Assembly: GCA_024196135.1 (NCBI GenBank)
Contig: JAMQCK010000838.1
Span: forward strand, 1 to 15,056
DNA length: 15,056 nt
Reading direction: 5' to 3'
From: Pleurotus ostreatus/Saccharomyces cerevisiae fusant
Lineage: Eukaryota; Opisthokonta
Shown here: positions 1 through 7,097 of the stretch, in pieces
How positions within the stretch are numbered: the first letter of the stretch is position 1
Layout: each line of letters starts with the position of its first letter
Notes under the pieces: generated by a model
Seen by the model: only the letters and a program-made list of their open reading frames with translations
The model's database searches: none
What the model was told of the DNA's origin: nothing
Position numbers and translations under genes: made by a program

Positions 1-236
1 GAGATCCGTCATCGTCGCTCAAACCACGACAGACCGAGGGCCAGATGGGCCCGAATCAGACTTCCGCTCATTGGATCATGGTCTGCAAAGGTATGCATCC
101 ATCGTACTTTCCTAAACCGCTTACCTGAAGCCTTGCAGCCAACGGTATACCCAAGGGGAGAGGCTTTGGCAAGACGAAGCAGATCGCGAAGGAATTTGCG
201 GCGCGGCAGGCCTTTACAGCGTTGGGATGGGTGTAA
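1..236 (+). CDS. dsRNA-binding-domain protein, C-terminal part (5' truncated)
   Basis: Two exons are visible, <1-90 and 139-236, separated by a 48-nt GT-AG intron (91-138, ending TTGCAG). The frame begins at base 3 and stops at TAA 234-236, giving about 62 residues. The joined peptide has the second half of a double-stranded-RNA-binding fold: a strand with an HW...V.C pattern, then GIPKGRGFGKTKQIAKEFAA. This matches the family signature of a glycine-rich turn, a basic helix start (KTKQ.AK) and an Ala-rich final helix (FAARQAF..LG) that ends the protein. Small stand-alone proteins of this kind are common in Agaricomycetes. Their role is usually unknown, although the domain family binds duplex RNA. 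The N-terminal helix lies outside the window, so other domains upstream cannot be excluded. The domain call is fairly sure; the function is not. Confidence 0.7.
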
Positions 237-508
237 TTGGTACTCAATACAATTGCTGCATGTGTGCGAGCGCACAAAGCCTGCACAGACCGGATCTTTT
301 ATAATCATCGGTCTGCAAAGCGGACGTGAGGAGAGGAACTGAGTGGGGGGATGAGCTCGACGTACAGGTGGAATCATCAGTATCGGCTTGCTGAGGGGGT
401 ATTATGGTACACGGGAATTATAATCGATCCTTCCTATCTGTACAAATTGACCTCGATGCGATGCGCCGGCGCTAGGGGAGCAGATGGGATGCAAGGGAAG
501 CAAGCGGC
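237..508. other. convergent intergenic spacer (272 bp)
   Basis: This lies between the stop codons of the dsRNA-binding-domain gene (+) and YPD1 (-), so it must hold both 3' UTRs. A short perfect inverted repeat (TGTGCG-AG-CGCACA, 263-276) is present. No convincing ORF or RNA gene is seen. Confidence 0.6.
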
Positions 509-1187
509 TCAAGTCGCATTGCCGTCCCGTTCGTACCACTCGTCTAACCATGTCTCCGCGGCGTCGATGTCTACCTTGACCTTCTTCAGCAATGCGTCGA
601 TGAGCTTGAGGGCGTCGTCCTTCTCCAATGAGGATCCATCGTCGGCAACCTTCTTCCCGTACTGCTCGATCTTGCCGCATGCCTCCTGGACCTTGTAGAT
701 GCCGAGCGATGCGGATGATGATTTGAGGAAGTGGCCTCGATCGGCGAGGGTGGTGAGGTTGGAGGACGTGCTGTGAGGCGTGCGTGCGTCAGGGCGGAGC
801 GCCAGGTGCCTTAGACTGGGCGGGGGCTCACAATGCGCCATCGAGGGTCTTGAGCGTGTCGCGTGCTTGCGAGAAGAAATCGCTGACCATCTCCCGGCTG
901 AAGTCGTGCGAGTCCTCGTCGTCGAGCTCGAGGATCTGCCTGAAGATCTCCATCTTCACCGGCGGGCCCTGCGGGCGATCAGTCCGCCGCCTGCGCGCGC
1001 TGCTGGCCGCACTCACCTTCTCCTCGTCCTCCTTCTCATCATCGTCCTCCTCGTCGGAGGCTGGTTCGGCGGGCGCCTCGGGCTCTGCTGCCGCCTTGGC
1101 TGGCGGGGGCGTCGCGGCCGCGGGTGCTGGCTTCTTGTCGGGCGTCGCTGGCGAGGCGGCCTTTACTGGTGCGGGCTTGGTGGCCAT
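509..1187 (-). CDS. YPD1: Histidine-containing phosphotransfer protein Ypd1
   Basis: Exons, in minus-strand order, are 1187-1017, 968-832 and 770-509, giving 189 residues. Introns are 48 and 61 nt. The start has a good context (A at -3, G at +4). Residues 1-57 are an Ala/Pro/Lys-rich then strongly acidic extension. From about residue 58 the protein is a four-helix HPt domain: MEIFRQILELDDED, an FF..A..TL..L helix, then GHFLKSSSASLG with the phosphoacceptor histidine at about residue 116. A closing helix pair ends in WLDEWYE. Known role of the family: Ypd1 relays phosphate from the receiver domain of hybrid histidine kinases (Sln1 type) to the response regulators Ssk1 and Skn7, controlling the HOG MAP-kinase pathway, in cytosol and nucleus. 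The glycine usual after HFLK is serine here, and the functional His is intact. It shares a 543-bp divergent spacer with the endoglucanase gene. Confidence 0.93.
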
Positions 1188-1632
1188 GGTCTGAGTAAGG
1201 TGACTTGATCTGATGGCGAAGGCCTGGGAGGAGATGACGGCGCGCGGCGCGGGATCCTCCGGTGGTGGGAGTGCAGAACAGGCGCTAATTAGACGCGCGG
1301 TGTGGCGTGCATCACCCCCGGCGCCGACAGCGCGCTCGCTCCGGGTGCAGTCCGGGCCTGGCCCCGGTCGTCTCTTCACCTCATCCACCAGCGCCGAGGA
1401 TGCCTATCCCGCGAAAATACACTGCAGCCTTTCTGTGTGAGCCTATATCGCGATCTACATAGCGTCATAGCGCCGAAGTCCGACTCCTCGACCGAGGACG
1501 CAGCCCGTGGTACTCTATTTCCCCGCCACCAAGCGCGAATTCTCCGTCCTTCAGCAACGAGAAGCGCTTGAATGCTGGGTTGGCTCCAACGCGAGCGATG
1601 CGCATCTTCAATGGCGAGACAAGGACCTCACG

Positions 1633-1680
1633 ACGGCCGCAAATAATCCGACTATCGTCCATGTATACTTCACGGCCGCA
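1633..1680. promoter_or_regulatory. paired ACGGCCGCA elements upstream of GH5 gene
   Basis: The 9-mer ACGGCCGCA occurs at 1633-1641 and again at 1672-1680, in the same orientation, 39 bp start to start, just upstream of the TATA box. Each holds the palindrome CGGCCG, which is two inverted CGG triplets with no spacer. CGG triplets are the usual half-sites of fungal Zn2Cys6 activators. Regulation of the endoglucanase through these is inference. Confidence 0.35.
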
Positions 1681-1683
1681 GAG

Positions 1684-1690
1684 TATAAAA
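1684..1690 (+). promoter_or_regulatory. TATA box of GH5 endoglucanase
   Basis: TATAAAA lies 47 bp (start to start) before the ATG at 1731, a spacing that fits transcription starting about 10-20 bp before the start codon. A strong TATA box suits an inducible secreted-enzyme gene. Confidence 0.65.
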
Positions 1691-1730
1691 GCCTGGACGA
1701 TGCGAAGGAACAGGCCATCCCGCTCTCGCC

Positions 1731-3185
1731 ATGAAGTGCACTCTTCTCATCGCTAGCATCGCAACGGCAGTTACGGTCGCGAAGGCCATCCCCTTCCTGG
1801 GAGGCGTCAGTGAGTTGCCACATTTGATGCATTGGGATGCCACTCACCCCCTACAGACACTGCCGGATATGACTTCTCGTATGCGTAATCTACCTCGAAG
1901 TGGTCCTGCGTCTGACTTGAGTGCAGGGTCTACACCGATGGGTCGTTCGAGGGCCCGGGTACCGACCCTCCATCGTGGCAGTACCAGCACTTCGCGGACG
2001 AGGGCGTCAACATCTTCCGCATTCGTACGTCTATGGACTCGGGTTCACCGCCTAGATGCTAACACTCCCTAGCCTTCGCATGGCAGCTTATGACCCCAAA
2101 CGTCGGCAGCTCCATCGATGAGGGCTTCTTCCAGCGGTACGACGCCACCGTGCAATCCGCCTTGAGCGCGTCGACTTCGCCGTATGTGATCCTTGACCTT
2201 GTAAGATATTCTCGCCCTTCTTTCGTCCTTGCGCTCTGAAGATGTTTGTCAGCACAACTACGCCCGCTTCAACAACGCCATCGTCGGCCAAGGCGGCCCC
2301 GCCAACGAGGACCTCGCCAGCCTATGGTCTCAAATCGCAGAGCGCTACGCTGACAACGAGAAGATCATCGTGTGTATCCTTCCCATACCTACCTCACTAC
2401 CTATAGACTCAACAAACTTCCCAAGTTCGGCATCATGAACGAGCCGCACGACCTCAACTCCGTCCCAGACTGGGTCGACACAGTGCAGGTCGTCGTCAAC
2501 GCCATCCGCGAGGCGGGCGCGACGTCGCAGTACATCCTCATCCCAGGCTCGTCCTGGTCCAGCGCCGCCGCACTCCCCACGGAGGCCGGCCCCCTCCTGG
2601 TCGACGTCGAGGACCCTGCGAGCGAGGACAAGAGCCTTCTCATCTTCGATGGTGAGTAACCTTATCAACAACGTTAACGCAATCGTTCATGCGCTTCTGT
2701 CTCTGATCTCTCTCGTCCTTCTGTCTCACCTTTCCTCCCCCTCTCACCGTTCTACCCCGTCTCACCCTTCTCCCCCAGTCCACAAGTACCTCGACTCCGA
2801 CAACAGCGGTACCCACGACGACTGCGTCACGAACAACATCGACACCTTCCAAGCGCTCGTCGACTTCTTGAAACAGAACGGCAACCGCCAGGCGCTTCTG
2901 TCCGAGTCGGGCGGCGGGAACACGGATAGCTGCAAGCAGCTGTGAGTATCGCTGTGTTTTCTCTCTCGCCTTTCACACTACAGACGAGCGCTTGCTGACA
3001 CCCTCCCGTCTTGCAGCTTCAAGGAGCAGCTCGCGTTCATTAAGGAGAACTCGGACACGCTCGTGGGCTTCACGGCCTGGAGCGCGGGCGCCTTCGACTC
3101 GACGTACATCCTGACGCTGACGCCGAACGACGACGGCACCGACCAGCCTTTGTGGACGGAGGCGGTCGTGCCGAACCTTCCTTGA
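1731..3185 (+). CDS. Secreted GH5 endo-beta-1,4-glucanase (subfamily-5-like), no CBM
   Basis: Exons: 1731-1809, 1857-1878, 1927-2024, 2073-2200, 2253-2369, 2426-2651, 2779-2941, 3017-3185; 333 residues. Seven introns (47-127 nt) join in frame. Residues 1-19 form a signal peptide (cleavage near AKA/IP). The mature enzyme is a GH5 (beta/alpha)8 barrel: GVNTAGYDFSVYTDG, FRIPFAW (Arg65), LHNYARFN (His110), GIMNEP with acid/base Glu154, VHKYLD (His225, Tyr227), LSESGGGN with nucleophile Glu266, and FTAWSAG (Trp299). All catalytic positions are intact. Cys239 and Cys275 may form a disulfide. The family hydrolyses internal cellulose bonds outside the cell. The resemblance is to Trichoderma EGII-type enzymes, but the N-terminal cellulose-binding module and linker are absent. 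Exon 2 is only 22 nt, and intron 5 ends in CCAAG. Confidence 0.95.
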
Positions 3186-3311
3186 GTCGACATCTTGATG
3201 TTGACATAGGCTTGGAAGATTAGTTGTATGGGTATGGGCACATATATCACTGTACAGATTATTGCGCTTCGAGTTGGGATTGCAATGCCAAAATGAAGTG
3301 TATTTCCACGT
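3186..3311. other. convergent intergenic spacer (126 bp)
   Basis: This separates the stop codons of the GH5 gene (+) and the LYR-motif gene (-). Both 3' UTRs must fit or overlap here. No distinct structure is seen. Confidence 0.6.
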
Positions 3312-4477
3312 CTACTTCGCCCGCTTACCAGACTTGGACTTGTGACTGGTGCGCTCCGCTAGGTCGTACCAAGCCAGGTGCTCCGCGGTCATTTCTGGCA
3401 TCTGGTCCGGCGTTCGCGATTTGCTAGGTCTGACTGCGTAGTCTGCCATGTTGACAGAGTATGAGATGGTATTCTTGTTGTTGTCCTTGGAGGCGTCCTC
3501 CGTCTTTCCGGGCTTTTGCATGCGGACGGACCCCGTCAGGATGGGTATACGGCCAAGAAGCATTTGGTATCGTCGCCGTAGCCAGTAAGACGGACGCTTC
3601 GTCGAGGTTGATGTGATACCGGCTTCGTCTTCGACCTTCCGCTTGCCTGCCATGCGCTCGAGGTGCGCGAAGAGGCCAAGGCCCTGGAAGCCAAGGCCCC
3701 GTATACCCGCCCTATCCAGCACATCCTGCGCCGTCCCCTTCTCCTGCAATGGCCTCTCCGCAACCACTTCCAGTGGTGCATTCACCTTCTTCCATTCCTC
3801 TACGAAAAACCGCTTCCGCAGATTCACCTCTCGGCGTTTGCTCAAGGGACCGTAGATGCGCGATTCCTCGGACTTGGGATCCTCCCTGCCACCGAGCACT
3901 TTCGGGCGCTGGATGTCTTCGGGGAGGTGGGGGCGGGTGGAATGGGAGATGCCACTGGTGAGGAGGGCTTTGAGTTCGCGAGAGTAGACTGGGGGGCGGG
4001 ACCGTTCGACGCCGGGGATGAGGGGAGGTGGTGGTGGGACGGAAGGGTCTGTGAGGAGGGGCTGTCGTTGTCAATAGCGGTGGACAAGAAAGGGGAAGCG
4101 AGCATACCTCCATGAGCTCGTACTTGAGCTTGCCCATCCTGCCATAGGCTATGTTCAAGAGCTTGTCGTACGCTACGACATTCCTCTGGTTCGCCGCATG
4201 CAGACGTTTGGCTTCCTAACTCACCTCTGAGCGAACATAGTTTAATGCATACAAAGCCTACTCACCTTCCCCAGACGCTTCAGCCTGCGGGCGCGCAGCC
4301 CATCGTTTTCCTTGGTGTGCAGGATGTTATGACAGTCATCCCTCAACTTCAGTAAGAAGAATTCTCTGCAAAACGTCAGCAACGTCAACGTCAAAGTGAT
4401 ACGACCTACCTCAGATAGCTATCTGGAAAGCGGCGTATCTCGCGGTGGCATGTCCTGTAGAGGGACGCGACGGACAT
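3312..4477 (-). CDS. LYR-motif protein, fungal Cup1-like family (mitochondrial type)
   Basis: Exons in minus-strand order: 4477-4410, 4365-4266, 4215-4108, 4061-3312; 341 residues. Introns are 44, 50 and 46 nt. The N-terminus reads MSVASLYRTCHREIRRFPDS, with the Leu-Tyr-Arg motif at residues 6-8. Next come basic helices (KLRDDC, RARRLKRLGKEAKRL), the segment LLNIAYGRMGKLKYELMEPL, and further on IYGPLSKRREVNLRKRFF. This order, LYR then an 'AYGR.GK...EL..PL' block then a 'GP...R..N.R.RF' block, matches what I recall of the fungal LYR Cup1-like family. LYR proteins are small mitochondrial matrix factors that assist Fe-S transfer or respiratory-complex and mitoribosome assembly. The specific client of this subfamily is not known to me. 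The acceptor of intron 3 (CAG ending at 4062) was chosen because the next CAG downstream shifts frame. The C-terminal 80 residues are basic and low-complexity. The gene is divergent from LSG1. Confidence 0.75.
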
Positions 4478-4482
4478 GAACA

Positions 4483-4500
4483 ACGTGGGAGAGCCCACGT
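4483..4500. promoter_or_regulatory. inverted repeat overlapping CACGTG box
   Basis: ACGTGGG-AGAG-CCCACGT is a perfect 7-bp inverted repeat with a 4-nt spacer. With the next G it also creates CACGTG (4496-4501), the core site of bHLH factors such as Cbf1-type proteins. Confidence 0.5.
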
Positions 4501-4528
4501 GGCCTGCATTAGCGCCCGTCGATCGAAG

Positions 4529-4533
4529 ATTGG
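4529..4533 (-). promoter_or_regulatory. CCAAT box
   Basis: ATTGG on the plus strand reads CCAAT on the minus strand, 52 bp before the LYR gene start. CCAAT is the site of the Hap2/3/5 complex, often found upstream of fungal mitochondrial genes. A 5-bp match alone is weak. Confidence 0.35.
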
Positions 4534-4574
4534 CTGATTGCACCGTTACTCATCCTCCCCCATCGTCGTCCAAC

Positions 4575-6838
4575 ATGGTGAGCAGGGCGGTAAAGACCGA
4601 GAAATATGTACTGACGGTGCTCTCAAGGCTCCGACGAAAGGTCCTGATCGCAACCCGAGTGGTCTCGGGCGCGCCATCATCAACAAGAAGGCTAAAGATG
4701 CCAAACGCATGCAGGAGACTGGCCTGGTTATTGGTGTTCCCCTTTCATGACGATAAATCACTGACATCTTACAGTACACGACGGACTTGGACTCGACCTC
4801 GAAGCTGAAGTCTATCACTCAAGAGAAGGATCTTGACGCTTTCCTGAACACCGCTGAGCTCGCTGGTACCGAGTTTACCGCAGGTGCGTACGCCCCTCTT
4901 GACTCTTCACGCATGTCTGACCTTTCCACGTAGAGAAGCGCAATGTCAAGATCATCCAGCAAGCCTCTACCTCCCAAAATCCCTATCTACTGAGTGAGCA
5001 AGAAGAGAAGGAAGCAGTCCAGAGACAGGATGCCAACCGCAAGCGTCTGCGAGTCCCTCGTCGCCCGCCATGGAAAAAGTTCATGAGCACCGCTCAATTG
5101 GACAGGCAGGAAAAGACCGCATTCTTGGAATGGAGGAGAGGCCTTGCTGAGTACGTTCCCCTTCACCGGCACCGGGCACTTCCGCTGATTCCCACAGTTT
5201 GCAAGATCGGGACCAGTTTCTCCTTACCCCCTTTGAGCGGAATATCGAAGTTTGGAGGCAACTATGGCGCGTTATCGAGCGCTCGCATCTGGTAGTGCAG
5301 ATTGTCGACGCGCGCAACCCCCTTCGTTTCCGCTGTGAGGATCTTGAGGATTACGTGCGCGATGTCGAAGGGAGCGAGGGCGAGTCGGGATCTGGGCCTG
5401 GAAAGCGGAAAAGCCTGCTGCTCATCAACAAGTCCGATCTCTTGACTGCGACTCAGAGGAGAGAGTGGGCGGACTACTTCGACAAGCAGGGCATCCAGTA
5501 CGCGTTCTTCTCGGCTGCCAATGCGACGGCGCTGCAGGAGGCTCGTGCGGCTGCGGCTGCTGCAGCGGAGGAGGCTGAGCGGAAGAAGGAGGGGAAGGAG
5601 GATGAGGACGAGGAGATGCTGTCGGACGATGAGGGCTTCGAGTCAGCGTCGGAGTCATCAGAATCCGATGACGAGCATTACTTCTCCGCAGAGGAAGACA
5701 CGGCCGATGGTCAAGATCCTAGGGCGCGTGTACTGTCTGTGCTCGAGCTTGAGGACCTCTTCATGAAGTGTGCACCTCCCCTATCAGGTACGCGCTTCAC
5801 GCTTCCTATCAAGAGTGTCACCAACTCACGATGCACAGACTTCAAGGACCTCGCAGGAAACACGCCAACTCGCCTCGTCGTCGGTCTCGTCGGCTACCCC
5901 AACGTCGGAAAGTCCAGCACGATCAACTCCCTCCTCGGCGAGAAGAAGGTCAGCGTGTCCGCGACGCCAGGAAAGACGAAGCACTTCCAGACCATTAACC
6001 TCTCGGAGAACATCATGCTCTGCGATTGTCCGGGTCTCGTCTTCCCGCAGTTCGCGACGACGAAGGCGGACCTCGTCTGTGATGGTGTGCTGCCTATCGA
6101 CCAGTTGCGCGAGCATACTGGCCCGATGACGCTGGTGGTGAAGCGCGTGCCGAAGGAGGTTCTTGAGGCGGTGTATGGTCTGCAGTTGGATGTCCTCGAC
6201 AGCCAGAGCGGAGGTGATGGCAATTTGACCGCGGAGACGTTGCTGAAGGCCTACGCTAGTACGCCTCATCTTCTTACCCTTCATTATGTATACTCATCCT
6301 GCTCTCAGTCGCTCGTGGCTTTATGCGCTCCGGTCAAGGCAATCCCGACGAGGCGCGCGCCGCCCGCTACATCCTCAAGGACTACGTGACCGCCAAGCTC
6401 CTTTACTGCCACCCACCGCCCGGCGTCTCCGAGGCCGCCTACAACGAGCAGTCCAAGCTCCTCGCCCTCCGCCGCTCCGCCGGCAAGAAGCGCGCGCCCA
6501 CCACCCGTGTCGGGAAGAACGCGGACACCTTCGTGGCCATGAACAACCCCGCGACGCCCGGCGCACCCGTAGGCCCAAAGAACCTCGACGATGACTTCTT
6601 CAACCAGCAGGCGATGGCGGCGCGGCCCTCAGTGGCTGGCAAGGGCACGTCTGGCTTCTCGCGCAACCGGGTGTATCCGCACCAGAACATGGTGGCAGAC
6701 GATGGCACGCCATTGACGGGTCGTCGCGCGCGTATAGCGTCTGTGTTGGCGGCAAATGGGGGCGACCTGCCGACGGGCAAGAAGCACCACAAGAAGCCGA
6801 GGAGGCAAAAGCAGCGGAGTGGGAAGGGGTATGACTAG
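4575..6838 (+). CDS. LSG1: Large-subunit GTPase 1 (Lsg1), 60S ribosome maturation
   Basis: Exons: 4575-4577, 4628-4726, 4775-4883, 4934-5150, 5198-5787, 5839-6258, 6309-6838; 655 residues. The first coding exon is just ATG. The following frame (GCT CCG ACG...) has no upstream ATG, so the 50-nt intron must be spliced. N-terminal marks are GLGRAIINKKAKDAK and RVPRRPPWKK. The GTPase is circularly permuted: VDARNP, then G4 NKSD (220-223), a long Ala/acidic insert (about 251-317), then G1 GYPNVGKSS (358-366), a switch region ATPGKTKH, and G3 DCPGL (402-406). The basic C-terminus ends KKHHKKPRRQKQRSGKGYD. Known role: cytoplasmic Lsg1 releases the export adaptor Nmd3 from late pre-60S particles so that they can enter translation. 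All G motifs are intact. Intron 2 has a weak donor (GTTATT) but a clear CTGAC branch site. Confidence 0.97.
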
Positions 6839-7097
6839 ATTTGTAGCAAATCCATCGTGAAGGTCCTGTATGTGTGTACACTAGGTAATCTATCGTGCTG
6901 TTGTACTGTATGTAGATCACTGCGTCCTCGGACATTCTCAACGTGTCTAAGATACGAACTCGAACGAGCCGCAATGAGGATCAAGATGGAAATTCAAGCA
7001 TTACAATGTCCCAAGAAATGGCGAAGGATAGGGTACGGTGGAATAGATACAACAAGATGAGAAGTTAGATGCAAGTATGTATCGTAGTACCGCAAAA
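6839..7097. other. convergent intergenic spacer (259 bp)
   Basis: This separates the LSG1 stop (+) from the remodeler stop (-). It is T- and TG-rich just after LSG1, as expected for a fungal 3' end. No ORF or RNA gene is supported. Confidence 0.6.

Larger units (their letters stand above)
1188..1730. other. divergent promoter region between YPD1 and GH5 endoglucanase
   Basis: 543 bp without a supported gene. The half next to YPD1 is very GC-rich. The half next to the GH5 gene holds a TATA box, two copies of ACGGCCGCA and one match to the fungal CreA/Cre1 carbon-repressor consensus (CCCCGC at 1521-1526, reverse of SYGGRG). An open frame at 1507-1734 lacks an ATG and spans the TATA box, so it is not annotated. 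Confidence 0.6.
4478..4574. promoter_or_regulatory. 97-bp bidirectional promoter, LYR gene / LSG1
   Basis: Only 97 bp separate the two divergent start codons, so both 5' UTRs and both core promoters lie here. Visible elements are a palindromic CACGTG box and a CCAAT box on the minus strand. No TATA box is seen. Co-regulation of the two genes is inferred from the arrangement. Confidence 0.6.

Noticed and set aside
263..276. Inverted repeat TGTGCG-AG-CGCACA as a terminator
   Set aside because: A 6-bp stem with a 2-nt loop and no T-run; eukaryotic 3' ends do not use such hairpins, so it is noted only within the spacer.
780..1208. Plus-strand frames of about 140 codons opposite YPD1
   Set aside because: They are antisense to the Ala/Pro-rich and acidic exon of YPD1, and their Ser/Leu/Gly-rich composition is the mirror of that low-complexity coding sequence.
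1507..1734. Plus-strand open frame of 75 codons overlapping the GH5 start
   Set aside because: It begins with GTG rather than ATG, spans the TATA box and the paired CGGCCG elements, and ends across the GH5 start codon in another frame. It is best read as chance openness of promoter DNA.
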